DNA from: Streptococcus gallolyticus
GTDB lineage: Bacteria; Bacillota; Bacilli; Lactobacillales; Streptococcaceae
Reading direction: 5' to 3'
DNA length: 64,000 bases
NCBI RefSeq assembly: GCF_003337175.1
Contig: NZ_NETH01000004.1
Span: forward strand, 1-64,000
Shown here: positions 21,296-30,982 of the stretch, in pieces
Layout: every line of letters begins with the position of its first letter
Position numbering within the stretch: position 1 is the first letter of the stretch
Position numbers and translations under genes: made by a program
The notes under the pieces: generated by a model
Seen by the model: only the letters and a program-made list of their open reading frames with translations
The model's database searches: none
Told to the model about the DNA's origin: nothing

Positions 21296-22822
21296 TTAAT
21301 AATCAAGTGCGTCTGAATTACCAGAAGCATTCCCAACAAAGTAACCTGTTTTACAGTTAATTGAGAAAAGGTATGTTCCGTCAGCCTTGAACATATTGTA
21401 GTAACCATTTCCATTAATGATGTTAACTTTTTCAAGAATGTAATCATTTCCTGAGAAGTAACCACGTGATTGAGATGTTGCCACAATTTTATCAAGTACA
21501 CCGTCCGCAAATGTCCAAGCAGAATTGCTTGAATCCGCAATCGCTGAATCACTATAAGGAACACGGCTCAAGCTACGTTGAAGTGTAGAAGCATCATAAG
21601 ATGTGATACCATATCCACTAGCTCCAGAGACAGTTTGTGTTGTTGACGTATCAGATGATGATGCACTTTCTGTCTGGCTTGATGTGCTTGCACTTGCTTC
21701 TTGACTGCTTGATGACGCCAAAGCAGCTAACTGATTCTTACCATCGGTAATCGCTGATTGCAACAATGTATCTAGATTAGCATTACCTGTATTTAAAAAG
21801 TCGCTTGATAAATTATCAAAGTTAGCATCAGATTTTACAGTTGCTGAAGCTTTTTCACCATTGACAATAACATCTGATTCAAATAAAGCATTGATTGTTT
21901 GGATAGCTGTAATTTGAGCTGCCAAGGTATCGTATTCTTTCTTGGCATCGTCATAGTAATCTGTGTCTTTTAAGTCATCTAGTTTTTCTTTTAATGATGA
22001 AATATTATCAAATTCACTATTTTTCAATTTTGTTTTAGTATCATCTGTAAAGAAAGCTGCATAGGCATCGTCAAATGCCGTTTTTGCCTTTTTAGCTGCT
22101 GCAGACGAACTAGATGATGTTGATTTCTTAGTTGTAGATGTTGATGAGCTAGCAACACTCGTGCTTGATTCTTTGGTGTAATTCAAAGCATAAGCCACAC
22201 CAAAAATAGCGACAACAAGAGCTGCCAAACCACCAATAATCACACGTTTATTTTTATAAGTTGGCTGCTCATCTGCCGTTTCAAGAGCAATAGCTTCGCT
22301 ATTTTTGCCATCAGCAACTACAGCTGATGCAGCTTCTGGAGTTGGCTCTGAAACCGCTGAATCAGCATTTGGTATTTCAGTACTAACATTTTCTTGCTGA
22401 ACCGTTGAGGCGTTTTCAGATGCTACATTTTCTGATACTGGCAATTCCTGTGCAACCTCTTGAGTATCCGCAACTTTTTCCACTTCAGAATCAACATCCT
22501 CTGGTGACTCCTTATTTTCCTCTAAAGTTAAAGCGTCAATAATGCCACTGTTAACCAATTCCTCGCGCTGTTTCTTAATGAAACTATCCAAAGCTTTGGT
22601 ATCTAAATCGTCAAAGTCAGATAATTTAGCCTCAAACTTTTGCGATGTTACTTCATCTCGGTGTTGTTTAATATACTTATCCAAAACACCGTCAGACTCA
22701 GTCACTCCAGCTTTTAATTCAGAATCCTTCCGAACAGCTTCCCCAATGGTCATATTTTTTACATCTTCTAAATTAAGTCCTTCTTGTTCTTCAGAAGACG
22801 GCAATTCTTTCTTGTCTGACAC
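21296..22822 (-). CDS. mapZ: MapZ (LocZ), cell-division site positioning protein
   Basis: 508-residue single-pass membrane protein that marks midcell and guides the FtsZ ring in streptococci; it is a StkP substrate in S. pneumoniae. The cytoplasmic N-terminus (1-190) has the conserved start (NMTIGEAVRKDSEL, LDKYIKQHRDEV) and a long acidic, Thr/Ser-rich part. Transmembrane helix 193-214. The extracellular part has a Ser-rich segment, a helical domain (about 245-365), a second Ser/Thr linker and a C-terminal globular domain (about 405-508) that binds peptidoglycan. GTG start behind AGAGAGGTGA. Follows rlmL by 58 bp. Confidence 0.9.
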   Translation of the reverse strand: MSDKKELPSSEEQEGLNLEDVKNMTIGEAVRKDSELKAGVTESDGVLDKYIKQHRDEVTSQKFEAKLSDFDDLDTKALDSFIKKQREELVNSGIIDALTLEENKESPEDVDSEVEKVADTQEVAQELPVSENVASENASTVQQENVSTEIPNADSAVSEPTPEAASAVVADGKNSEAIALETADEQPTYKNKRVIIGGLAALVVAIFGVAYALNYTKESSTSVASSSTSTTKKSTSSSSSAAAKKAKTAFDDAYAAFFTDDTKTKLKNSEFDNISSLKEKLDDLKDTDYYDDAKKEYDTLAAQITAIQTINALFESDVIVNGEKASATVKSDANFDNLSSDFLNTGNANLDTLLQSAITDGKNQLAALASSSSQEASASTSSQTESASSSDTSTTQTVSGASGYGITSYDASTLQRSLSRVPYSDSAIADSSNSAWTFADGVLDKIVATSQSRGYFSGNDYILEKVNIINGNGYYNMFKADGTYLFSINCKTGYFVGNASGNSDALDY

Positions 22823-22880
22823 GCTTGTTCACCTCTCTAAATCAGATTATCATTTTTATTAGGCTGTCTAACGCCGCATT

Positions 22881-24053
22881 TTACTTTTCTTGCGCTGGCG
22901 CAGTAGCTGAACGTTTAACACGTTCGCCATAGAATTGGTACAAATCAACTCTTAGTGTACCGTTGTACAATTTACGTTTTTTATCAGCCTGTGAACCATA
23001 TTTTTGTTCAAATTGTTCATCACTTGTTAGGATAAATTTACTCCATGTTTTTAGCGGAGCAAAAGTCTGTCCCATTTCATTATACAAGATGTCCACAGCT
23101 TTGTCATCCAGCAATCGTTCACCATAAGGGGGGTTAGACACGATAACACCGTTGATTTTATCAGTTTTTAAATCTTGAAGTCGCATTTGTTTCAATTTGA
23201 TGACATCTGCAAGTCCTGCTTCCTCAGCATTCTTTTTCGCAATGTCAATCATGCGTCCGTCAATATCAAATCCAGAAATATCAAGTTCAATGTCATAATT
23301 AGCTTTTTCTTCAGCTTCATCACGAACTTGTTGAACCAAATCGTCGTCAACCCAATTCCATTCCTCAAAAGCAAAGTCACGATTAAAGCCTGGCGCAATG
23401 TTCATGCCAATCATAGCCGCCTCGATACAGAAGGTTCCCGAACCACATGTTGGGTCGATAAAAGGTTTATCTGGATACCAGTTTGACAGCTCAATAATTG
23501 CCGCTGCCATATTTTCCTTAATCGGAGCTCCACCTTTTTCCACGCGGTAACCGCGTTTGAAAAGACTTGCTCCTGTTGTATCAATCATAACTGTTGCTTT
23601 ATCTTTTAAAATGGAAACTTCTATTCTAAATTCTGCCCCACTTTCTTGCAACGGAACACTTTCTGGACGATGATAAACTTTTTGCAGTTTTTTAACAATA
23701 GCTTTTTTACTAATAGCTTGAACACTTGGCTCATTATGTAGTTTAGATTTCACACATTTTGCCTTTGAAATTGGGAACTTAGCACCAAGTGGTAAATAAT
23801 TTTCCCAATCTAATTTGTAAACACCTTGAAATAAGTCCTCAAAGGTACGAGTCGGAAATTCACCGACTACAATTTTAATACGGTCAGCTGCGCGTAACCA
23901 AAGGTTGGTTGTCGCAATCGTCCTAACATCTCCTTGAAAACGGACTTTTCCATTTTCAACTTGGCAGTCAATGCCTAAATCACGGATTTCACGCCCTACA
24001 ACCGCTTCAAGTCCTGCTGCCGCTGTCGCTACTAAATTAAACGTTTTTTTCAT
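22881..24053 (-). CDS. rlmL: THUMP-domain 23S rRNA guanine-N2-methyltransferase (RlmL type)
   Basis: 390-residue RNA methyltransferase: N-terminal THUMP RNA-binding domain (about 1-160) and C-terminal Rossmann methyltransferase with FIDPTCGSGTFCIEAA for SAM and the catalytic NPPYGERL. It corresponds to the N-terminal half of E. coli RlmL, modifying G2445 of 23S rRNA; the precise target here is inferred. The N6-adenine label sometimes given comes only from the NPPY motif. Lies between rnpB and mapZ as in S. pneumoniae. Confidence 0.88.
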   Translation of the reverse strand: MKKTFNLVATAAAGLEAVVGREIRDLGIDCQVENGKVRFQGDVRTIATTNLWLRAADRIKIVVGEFPTRTFEDLFQGVYKLDWENYLPLGAKFPISKAKCVKSKLHNEPSVQAISKKAIVKKLQKVYHRPESVPLQESGAEFRIEVSILKDKATVMIDTTGASLFKRGYRVEKGGAPIKENMAAAIIELSNWYPDKPFIDPTCGSGTFCIEAAMIGMNIAPGFNRDFAFEEWNWVDDDLVQQVRDEAEEKANYDIELDISGFDIDGRMIDIAKKNAEEAGLADVIKLKQMRLQDLKTDKINGVIVSNPPYGERLLDDKAVDILYNEMGQTFAPLKTWSKFILTSDEQFEQKYGSQADKKRKLYNGTLRVDLYQFYGERVKRSATAPAQEK

Positions 24054-24099
24054 TCATTAATTCCTATTTCATCAAATACTTATCTATAAGTTTAACACG

Positions 24100-24124
24100 T
24101 TTTACTGGCTTTAAGCTAGTAAAA
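24100..24124. repeat. Imperfect palindrome upstream of rlmL
   Basis: TTTTACTGGCTT and AAGCTAGTAAAA form a near-perfect 12-bp dyad around one base. It lies between the rnpB terminator and rlmL. It is not followed by a clear T run; it could be an operator or an RNA hairpin. Confidence 0.4.
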
Positions 24125-24188
24125 ATCAATTAATTTTCAAATACCATTATTAGCCAATATCTAGTATTAAAATACAACCAAAAATAAA

Positions 24189-24206
24189 AGCTAGCCTAAG
24201 CTAGCT
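24189..24206 (-). terminator. rnpB terminator
   Basis: AGCTAGC and GCTAGCT arms with a 4-nt loop, then TTTATTTTT on the minus strand. Confidence 0.85.
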
Positions 24207-24218
24207 ATATACCTATAT

Positions 24219-24597
24219 GCAATTTTCTATAAGCCATGTTTTGTTCCAGAGATAACTAGGTCTTATCTCCTTCGATAATCATCTGTCTACTGTTTCCAGT
24301 CAGGATAGATTGTTCGGATTCCAACTATCCCATGCCCCTACCAAAGTTTGGGTTGCTAGCTTGAGGGGTTTACCGCGTTCCACTTCTTAGGTTTCCCTAA
24401 GAACTACGTCACTGTGGCACTTTCAGGGCTATTCAGACATATCCATAAAGAACTTAGCCTTTTTGCCCGCCGTAACATCCAAAAGATATCCCTAGGCTTA
24501 TTGATTCACCTAGCACAAACACTACCGGCATCACAGCCAGTGCTAGCATGGACTTTCCTCATGGTATTAAAATACCACGCGATTATCCAAAAATTGC
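24219..24597 (-). ncRNA. rnpB: RNase P RNA (bacterial type B)
   Basis: Catalytic RNA that matures the 5' ends of tRNAs. The minus strand shows the universal blocks in order: GAGGAAAGTCCATGCTAGCA, AAGTGCCACAGTGACG, GTGGAACGCGGTAAACCCCT, GGTAGGGG, and near the 3' end GGAACAAAACATGGCTTATA. The helix P1 ends pair as GCAATTTT with AAAATTGC at the two boundaries. It resembles the B. subtilis type-B molecule. Ends are placed from P1 pairing and are accurate to a few bases. Confidence 0.97.
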
Positions 24598-24599
24598 AA

Positions 24600-24628
24600 T
24601 TTATAAACTCACTTTGACAAATTTCCAA
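24600..24628 (-). promoter_or_regulatory. rnpB promoter
   Basis: TTGGAA (24628-24623), 17-bp spacer, TATAAA (24605-24600) on the minus strand, directly before the predicted 5' end of RNase P RNA. Confidence 0.6.
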
Positions 24629-24649
24629 AATAAGTTAAACACAAAACCA

Positions 24650-24684
24650 AAACAGCTTACTAACTGTCGTTAGTTAGGCTGTTT
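24650..24684 (-). terminator. gpsB terminator
   Basis: ACAGC..TTACTAAC pairs with GTTAGTTAG..GCTGT, followed on the minus strand by TTTTGGTTTT. It overlaps the last codon of gpsB. Confidence 0.75.
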
Positions 24685-25024
24685 ATTCAGTGATTTGTTT
24701 GCCAAATACTTCTTTTTCCAATCGGCTAATACGTTTCAAAATATCAATATTTGTTGCTGATTGAGCAACGCGTGTTTGTTGCTCTGCATTAACCGTATGT
24801 GAACCAACATAAGATGGTGTTGGCGCTGCTTTTGGTTTTGCAGCGAGTTGTTGTTTTAATTTTTCATTTTCAGCGCGTAGTTCTTGAACCTGTGAAATAT
24901 AACTTTCATAGTCCTTGATGATGTCATCAAGAAATTCATCTACTTCTTTCTTGTCATAACCACGCATACTGGTTTTAAATTCTTGTTCAAAAATGTCCTT
25001 AGGACTGTAAATAATACTTGCCAT
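24683..25024 (-). CDS. gpsB: GpsB, DivIVA-like division regulator
   Basis: 113 residues. The N-terminal DivIVA-type membrane-binding coiled coil (1 to about 65, with [20 protein letters not shown]) is joined by a Pro/Ala-rich linker to a short C-terminal trimerisation helix (about 85-113). GpsB coordinates septal and peripheral wall synthesis and is needed for StkP activity in pneumococcus. Single gene beside rnpB and mapZ. Confidence 0.95.
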   Translation of the reverse strand: MASIIYSPKDIFEQEFKTSMRGYDKKEVDEFLDDIIKDYESYISQVQELRAENEKLKQQLAAKPKAAPTPSYVGSHTVNAEQQTRVAQSATNIDILKRISRLEKEVFGKQITE

Positions 25025-25150
25025 TCTATCTCTCCAAACAAAACTATTCTAGTTAAAAGTAAGAATATGAAATCGTCATATCAAAATATATGTTACAGAA
25101 AAATTAATGAAAAATCAAGCTTTTACCTTTATTTCATTATTAAAATTTTA

Positions 25151-25669
25151 TTACCATTCTTCTAAGAATTCATTAAGACGGTCAAACGTTAGAAAATTAA
25201 TCGGATAGTCCTCTTTTTCTTGCATTACTTGCAACAAATATTTTAAAGTTGTTTCATTTTCGGTGTCGTAAAAAAGATAAGCTCCTTCTGTATTATCTAC
25301 TAAAAATTGATTATAGTTTTTAAATTGACTTGGATTTTCATAATTTTTATAGGTATATTTGACAAAATCAACCTGCTTAAATTCACCTAATTTTACTTGG
25401 TTAGCTTCGTTCCAATTTTGACCATGATTTTCAAAAGTAAAAATCGTTGCTATGCTAAACTCATATTCTTCTTGCAATTCTTTGGCAACTTGCAAAGCCC
25501 AATATTCAAAACCAAGATTTCCCATAAAAATCAGCCAATCTATACCTTCTTCAAAATAACGAATCAAATCATGGCGGATAGCTTTTTTGATAACACTAAT
25601 ACGCTCATCCTTATCTTGAAAGATTCCTAATTCAAAACTCTTATAGCCCGTCACGAGAATTGCAGCCAT
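25151..25669 (-). CDS. ypsA: YpsA-family SLOG-domain protein (DUF1273)
   Basis: 172 residues of the DUF1273/YpsA family, a SLOG-superfamily Rossmann-like fold. The [10 protein letters not shown] start and the [18 protein letters not shown] segment fit the predicted ligand pocket. B. subtilis YpsA affects cell division, and the gene is often near gpsB and recU, as here. Biochemical function is unknown. Divergent from recU. Confidence 0.88.
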   Translation of the reverse strand: MAAILVTGYKSFELGIFQDKDERISVIKKAIRHDLIRYFEEGIDWLIFMGNLGFEYWALQVAKELQEEYEFSIATIFTFENHGQNWNEANQVKLGEFKQVDFVKYTYKNYENPSQFKNYNQFLVDNTEGAYLFYDTENETTLKYLLQVMQEKEDYPINFLTFDRLNEFLEEW

Positions 25670-25695
25670 ATTCTGTTTCCTTTCTAAAAATATGT

Positions 25696-25701
25696 TATAA
25701 T
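25696..25701 (+). promoter_or_regulatory. recU-pbp1A extended -10 promoter
   Basis: TGT followed by TATAAT lies 42 bp before the recU start; no clear -35 is seen, as is common for extended -10 promoters. Confidence 0.5.
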
Positions 25702-25743
25702 AAGGTTGCTTATATTGACTTAAGCATGAATGTTAGGAGTTCT

Positions 25744-26352
25744 ATGGTTAATTACCCTCATCATCTTATTCGAAAACAAGCAGTTCCTGCTTCTAAAAAG
25801 GTGAAAAAATCATCCGTTAACTTTGCTAATCGTGGGATGAGTTTTGAGGCAGCAATTAATGAAACCAATAATTATTACCTATCTCGTAATATTGCTGTCA
25901 TTCATAAAAAACCAACACCGATTCAAATTGTTAAAGTTGATTATCCCAAAAGAAGCCGTGCCAAAATTGTAGAAGCCTACTTTCGACAAGCTTCCACGAC
26001 CGATTATTCTGGTGTCTATAAAGGGCGCTATATCGACTTTGAAGCCAAAGAAACGCGGCAAAAGACATCTATGCCATTAAAAAATTTCCACGCTCACCAG
26101 ATTGAGCACATGGCAAATGTTTTAAAACAAGACGGCGTCTGCTTTGTTCTACTTCATTTTTCGACACTTAAGGAAACTTATTTTCTACCTGCTAGTGCTC
26201 TAGTAGATTTTTACCAAATCAATCTCGGCACCAAATCCATGCCACTTGATTATATCAGAAAAAATGGTTATGTGGTGACAACAAGTTCACTACCTCCAGT
26301 TCCTTATTTAGATATTATTGATCAAAAAATTTTAGGCGGTGATCACAATTAA
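25744..26352 (+). CDS. recU: Holliday junction resolvase RecU
   Basis: 202-residue nuclease that cuts Holliday junctions during recombination and chromosome segregation. The catalytic core is seen in [17 protein letters not shown] and YIDFEAKET (Asp, Glu, Lys triad). Start at 25744 (MVNYPHH) follows TTAGGAG; an in-frame ATG six codons upstream is possible. The gene overlaps pbp1A by 14 nt; the recU-ponA pair is widely conserved. Confidence 0.95.
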   Translation: MVNYPHHLIRKQAVPASKKVKKSSVNFANRGMSFEAAINETNNYYLSRNIAVIHKKPTPIQIVKVDYPKRSRAKIVEAYFRQASTTDYSGVYKGRYIDFEAKETRQKTSMPLKNFHAHQIEHMANVLKQDGVCFVLLHFSTLKETYFLPASALVDFYQINLGTKSMPLDYIRKNGYVVTTSSLPPVPYLDIIDQKILGGDHN

Positions 26353-28564
26353 AAAGAAAATAACAAGAAAACGAAAAAAAACTAATTCTACTACTTCTTC
26401 AAGAAAAGCAACTGCTCTTAAAGTCTTAAAGTACGGCTTGATTGCAGGATTAACACTTGTCATTGCAGCTGTTTTGGCTGGTGGCTCTCTCTTTGCTTAC
26501 TATGTAAGTAGTGCTCCAAAATTATCTGAAAGCAAGTTATCGTCTACTAACTCTAGTTTGATTTACGATTCAAGCGGCAATTTGATTGCGGACCTTGGTT
26601 CTGAAAAACGTGAGAGTGTTACGGCTGATAACATTCCTTTGAATTTGGTAAATGCCATTACTTCTATTGAAGACAAACGCTTCTTTAAACACCGTGGTAT
26701 TGATGTCTACCGTATTCTTGGAGCTGCTTTTAACAACTTCACTAGCTCGAGCACCCAAGGTGGATCCACACTTGACCAACAGCTGATTAAATTGGCATAC
26801 TTCTCAACGAGTGAATCCGATCAGACCTTAAAACGTAAGGCGCAAGAAGCTTGGCTTGCTCTCCAAATGGAACGCAAATATACTAAGGAAGAGATTTTAA
26901 CCTTCTATATTAACAAAGTCTATATGGGAAATGGTAACTATGGTATGCTTACCGCTGCTAAATCTTACTATGGTAAAGATTTGAAAGACTTATCCATTGC
27001 CCAGCTTGCCTTACTCGCTGGTATCCCTCAGGCGCCTAGTCAATATGACCCTTATACTAATCCAGACGCGGCTCAAAGTCGTCGTGATACCGTTTTGGCG
27101 GAAATGTATGAAGACGGCAACATCACCAAAGACGAATATGATACTGCGGTAGCAACACCTATCACAGATGGTTTACAAACACTCACAGAGACTACCAGCT
27201 ATGAACCTTATCTTGATAATTATATCAAAGAAGTGATCGAAGAGGTCAGCGATAAAACAGGTCAAGATATTTACTCAGCAGGTCTCAAAGTTTATACCAA
27301 TGTTGATACCGATGTTCAACAATACCTATGGGATGTTTACAATACAGACACTTATGTTTCTTATCCAGATTCTGATCTCCAAGTTGCCTCAACTATCATT
27401 GACGTAACAAATGGTAATGTCATTGCTCAACTTGGCTCACGTAATCAAGACACTACTGTCTCACTTGGTACCAACCAAGCGGTTCTGACCGATAGGGACT
27501 GGGGGTCTACAATGAAGCCTATCACTGATTACGCTCCCGCTATTGAAAATGGTATTTACACAAGTACCGCAGCCACAACAAGTGATAGCAAATATTATTG
27601 GCCCGGTACTTCTACTCAGATTTACAACTGGGATCGTCAATACTATGGGACAATGACCATTCAAACAGCCATTCAACAATCACGTAATGTTCCTGCCGTT
27701 AAGGCTCTTGAAGCAGTCGGTTTAGATACTGCAAAAGAATTCCTTGAAGGTCTCGGTATCTATTACCCGCAACTTTACTACTCAAACGCTATTTCAAGTT
27801 CTACTAGTGATTCTGATGAAAAATATGGCGCAAGTAGTGAAAAAATGGCTGCTGCCTATGCGGCATTTGCCAATGGTGGTATCTATTACGAGCCTCAATA
27901 TATTAATAAAATCGAGTTTAATGATGGTACTAGCCAAACTTACAGTTCTTCTGGTACACGTGCCATGAAAGAAACAACAGCATATATGATGACATCAATG
28001 CTGAAGACTGTTTTAACTTACGGTACAGGTACTGAAGCTGCTATCTCTGGTGTTTACCAAGCTGGTAAGACTGGTACTTCTAACTATTCTGATGATGAAT
28101 TAGAAGAAATTGAAGAATCAACTGGTATTTACAACAGCGTTGTCGGTACAATGGCGCCAGATGAACTCTTTGTTGGTTACACCACACAATACTCAATGGC
28201 AGTTTGGACAGGTTATAAAAATAGAATGACGCCAATTTATGGTGATGGATTAAATGTTGCAGCGGATGTCTACAAAGTCATGCAAAGCTATCTAAATGAA
28301 AAATATGGTAGCGGTAGCGAGGACTTCACCGTACCAAGCGGTGTTTATACTAGCGGTAGCTATGTTTACCTAAGCGGTTCAAACAATAACTACACTTACT
28401 CAGCAACATCAAGTTCTGTTTACAGTAATATCTACGGTTCAAGCTCAAGCTCTTCTGAGGAAGAATCATCAGCTGAATCTTCTAGCGAAGATAGTTCTTC
28501 AACCGAATCAAACGAAGCTGACAACAATTCAGATAATAGTAACACAGAATCTAGTGATGACTAG
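26339..28564 (+). CDS. pbp1A: Class A penicillin-binding protein 1A
   Basis: 741-residue bifunctional wall enzyme, GTG start inside the end of recU. Basic cytoplasmic tail, transmembrane helix 33-55, GT51 glycosyltransferase (about 75-250, catalytic E111 in [12 protein letters not shown]), transpeptidase (about 330-650) with S390 in STMK, S448 in SRN and K577 in KTGT. The C-terminus (about 690-741) is a Ser/Glu/Asn-rich disordered tail. The three active-site motifs have the usual susceptible-type form. Relative to the pneumococcal protein as I recall it, there is a short acidic insertion after KTGT. Confidence 0.95.
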   Translation: MITIKKKITRKRKKTNSTTSSRKATALKVLKYGLIAGLTLVIAAVLAGGSLFAYYVSSAPKLSESKLSSTNSSLIYDSSGNLIADLGSEKRESVTADNIPLNLVNAITSIEDKRFFKHRGIDVYRILGAAFNNFTSSSTQGGSTLDQQLIKLAYFSTSESDQTLKRKAQEAWLALQMERKYTKEEILTFYINKVYMGNGNYGMLTAAKSYYGKDLKDLSIAQLALLAGIPQAPSQYDPYTNPDAAQSRRDTVLAEMYEDGNITKDEYDTAVATPITDGLQTLTETTSYEPYLDNYIKEVIEEVSDKTGQDIYSAGLKVYTNVDTDVQQYLWDVYNTDTYVSYPDSDLQVASTIIDVTNGNVIAQLGSRNQDTTVSLGTNQAVLTDRDWGSTMKPITDYAPAIENGIYTSTAATTSDSKYYWPGTSTQIYNWDRQYYGTMTIQTAIQQSRNVPAVKALEAVGLDTAKEFLEGLGIYYPQLYYSNAISSSTSDSDEKYGASSEKMAAAYAAFANGGIYYEPQYINKIEFNDGTSQTYSSSGTRAMKETTAYMMTSMLKTVLTYGTGTEAAISGVYQAGKTGTSNYSDDELEEIEESTGIYNSVVGTMAPDELFVGYTTQYSMAVWTGYKNRMTPIYGDGLNVAADVYKVMQSYLNEKYGSGSEDFTVPSGVYTSGSYVYLSGSNNNYTYSATSSSVYSNIYGSSSSSSEEESSAESSSEDSSSTESNEADNNSDNSNTESSDD

Positions 28565-28569
28565 CACAA

Positions 28570-28600
28570 AAACACTCTTTGAATATTTCAGAGAGTGTTT
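28570..28600 (+). terminator. pbp1A terminator
   Basis: AAACACTCT and AGAGTGTTT arms just after the pbp1A stop, followed by TCTTAT. Confidence 0.65.
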
Positions 28601-28612
28601 CTTATATGCAAA

Positions 28613-28640
28613 ATGACATCAGCCAAACAGCTGATGTCAT
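28613..28640. terminator. Bidirectional terminator between pbp1A and pepC
   Basis: A perfect 11-bp stem ATGACATCAGC / GCTGATGTCAT with T-rich tail on the plus strand and an A/T tail on the other. It ends 5 bp before the pepC stop. Confidence 0.85.
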
Positions 28641-28645
28641 TCTTT

Positions 28646-29983
28646 TTATTTACTTGCAAGAGCTCCCATTGGATCCCATGGTGCAAGGACGATTGGTTCT
28701 GCTTCATAAGCTGCGCGTTCTTCTGCTGTCAAAAATTCTTTACGGACAACGATTTGGTAAGTAAATTCATCCATCCAAGCATCTGAGGCGACAAAGTAAC
28801 CTTTGTTACCAACTTTATCTCCCCATGAATTTTCAACTTTCCATTTAAGTGATTTGCCCTTTTCATCCAGATCGACACCTGTAAGCACCATCGCATGTGT
28901 CATCAAACTTTCGCTGTAATCAAGACGTCCTGCTTTGTCTTGAGTGAAATTGATGTCCATAGCTGTTTCAAAATCATAAACGTTTGTCGCCAAGATACCT
29001 TTTTGACGGTCTGAGATTTGACCAACATCAGAACCAAACCAAACAGTTTCACCAGCTTGCATTTGCGCAATAGCCAATTCTTTGAAACGTTCCATATCAA
29101 GGTTGAGGTAACGAACATCACGGCTACCAACCACATTACCAAGCATGTCAACAGTGTAAGATTTGCCGTAAGGTTTATCGACTGTTGGCGCATTGATAAC
29201 AGATACGTATTCTGAAAGGTCTAAACCAACATATTTTTTGAAAAATTCTTGTGGTGTGATGTTTTTATCGGAATGGTAATTGTTATCTTTGTCACGGTAA
29301 GCAAAATCAAATGTACGTGGTGGCAACCCAAGATTGATTGCTAAGAAATTAAAAACTTCTTGAAGAAGAGCTTCTTTTTTCGCTTGAACAGCTTTGTCAT
29401 CAGCACCAGCTGCAATAGCTTCACGCAAAATTTGAGCGTCTTGACGCAATAATTTGTTAAGGTATTGGTTCAATTCGCGGCTGTTGCTTGATGAAATTGA
29501 TTCTGGGTATACTGCTTTCGGTACGACACCGTATTTTTCAAAAAGGGCAACAACCATATCCCATTGTCCACCGTCTTGTTGTGGCACATCAAGCAAGAAT
29601 TTTACTTTACGGCTACCGAGTTCTTGATCTGCCGTTGCGATAACTTGTTCTAAGAACCAGTTTGATTTTTCGTATTTATCCCAGAAGAATGTGTGGGCTT
29701 GAGAAAGCTCAAAATTTTCCAAGTTCAAATCTGAAATCATTTTATGACGGAAAGTATTGAGAGCTGCAAACATCCAGCAACGACCTGATGCTTTTTGATT
29801 GGCAACCTTATCTTTTGTCAAATCAATTGAAAAAGCGTGATCGTTTTCCATTTCACTTTGACGTGTTTCAAGTGATTTTAACAATCCATTGTGAGTTACA
29901 GCATTTTCAACAGCACGTAATTTGCTATCAGCTTGAAAATCAGCAAATAATTTATCGGTAAATGTTGATGATAGTTCTGACAT
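28646..29983 (-). CDS. pepC: Aminopeptidase C (bleomycin hydrolase family)
   Basis: 445-residue cytosolic C1 cysteine peptidase that removes N-terminal residues from peptides. Catalytic C69 in SGRCWMF, His in LMTHAMVL, and Asn in VENSWGDK. Full length for the family, with no signal peptide. Monocistronic, with a good ribosome site (AGGAGG) and promoter. Confidence 0.96.
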   Translation of the reverse strand: MSELSSTFTDKLFADFQADSKLRAVENAVTHNGLLKSLETRQSEMENDHAFSIDLTKDKVANQKASGRCWMFAALNTFRHKMISDLNLENFELSQAHTFFWDKYEKSNWFLEQVIATADQELGSRKVKFLLDVPQQDGGQWDMVVALFEKYGVVPKAVYPESISSSNSRELNQYLNKLLRQDAQILREAIAAGADDKAVQAKKEALLQEVFNFLAINLGLPPRTFDFAYRDKDNNYHSDKNITPQEFFKKYVGLDLSEYVSVINAPTVDKPYGKSYTVDMLGNVVGSRDVRYLNLDMERFKELAIAQMQAGETVWFGSDVGQISDRQKGILATNVYDFETAMDINFTQDKAGRLDYSESLMTHAMVLTGVDLDEKGKSLKWKVENSWGDKVGNKGYFVASDAWMDEFTYQIVVRKEFLTAEERAAYEAEPIVLAPWDPMGALASK

Positions 29984-30051
29984 AATTCCTCCTATATTGT
30001 CGGTTGATAGTCATGTAATGTTTTCTGACTTAACCATACTTAACTATATCC

Positions 30052-30079
30052 ATTATATCGCTTATTAAGGAGATTGCAA
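30052..30079 (-). promoter_or_regulatory. pepC promoter
   Basis: TTGCAA (30079-30074), 16-bp spacer, TATAAT (30057-30052) on the minus strand, about 70 bp before the start. Confidence 0.75.
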
Positions 30080-30135
30080 GAGTATGTAACCTTTTGTGAC
30101 AACTACAATTTCATACTACTGTTTTTTAAAGAAAA

Positions 30136-30152
30136 AAGACCCAGCGGATCTT
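30136..30152 (-). terminator. nadE terminator
   Basis: On the minus strand AAGATCC / GGGTCTT with a 3-nt loop, then TTTT, just after nadE. Confidence 0.7.
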
Positions 30153-30157
30153 TTGTT

Positions 30158-30982
30158 TTATTTCCAGAAATCGTCAAATACTGTGATTGGTAAGTGACGT
30201 TTGTGTTCTGTTTTACGCCACCAATTTTCAATTTTTTCTTTGGCTTCTGATGAAACTGTTTTCCCTTCAAGATAGTCATCAATATCATTATATGTGACAC
30301 CTAAAGCAACTTCGTCTGCAATTCCTGGGCGATTTTCTTCTAAGTCTGCTGTTGGTATTTTTTCATAGATCGCAGGGTCTGCACCGAGTTCTGCTAACAA
30401 TTGCTTTCCTTGACGTTTATTCAAACGATAAAGTGGAATAACATCAGCACCACCGTCACCAAACTTAGTAAAGAAGCCTGTGATGTTTTCAGCAGCGTGG
30501 TCAGTACCAATAACAGCTCCGCTATTTGCTCCAGCAACGGCATATTGTGTGATCATACGTTGGCGTGCTTTGATATTTCCTTTATTAAAATCTGAAACGT
30601 CAATACCTGCTTTTTCAAGTTCACGAACTTGTCCATCAACGCCTTCTTTGATATTAACGACAAGGTTAACATCGGGCTGAATGAAGTTAAGGGCACGTTG
30701 AGCATCTTCTTCATCAGCTTGAACACCATATGGCAAACGCACAGCAATAAATTTGTAGCTATCATCGCCAGTTTCAGCACGTAATTCTTTTACGGCGATT
30801 TGTGCCAAACGTCCTGCCAAGCTTGAGTCTTGTCCACCAGAAATCCCTAAAACATAACTTTTAAGGAAAGAATGTTTTTTCAAATAGTCTTTAAGAAAAT
30901 CAACGGATACGCGAATTTCTTCTTTAGGGTCAATACTTGGTTTAACCCCTAATTCGGCAATGATTTTTTCTTGTAATGTCAT
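30158..30982 (-). CDS. nadE: NAD synthetase (ammonia-dependent)
   Basis: 274-residue enzyme that amidates nicotinate adenine dinucleotide to NAD using ATP and ammonia. The ATP pyrophosphatase P-loop SGGQDSS is at 48-54. No glutaminase domain is present. The gene overlaps pncB by 4 nt; together they cover the first and last steps of the Preiss-Handler route from nicotinate. Confidence 0.96.
   Translation of the reverse strand: MTLQEKIIAELGVKPSIDPKEEIRVSVDFLKDYLKKHSFLKSYVLGISGGQDSSLAGRLAQIAVKELRAETGDDSYKFIAVRLPYGVQADEEDAQRALNFIQPDVNLVVNIKEGVDGQVRELEKAGIDVSDFNKGNIKARQRMITQYAVAGANSGAVIGTDHAAENITGFFTKFGDGGADVIPLYRLNKRQGKQLLAELGADPAIYEKIPTADLEENRPGIADEVALGVTYNDIDDYLEGKTVSSEAKEKIENWWRKTEHKRHLPITVFDDFWK

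Noticed and set aside
28570-28640. Two hairpins between pbp1A and pepC as a small RNA
   Set aside because: They are adequately explained as terminators of the convergent genes.
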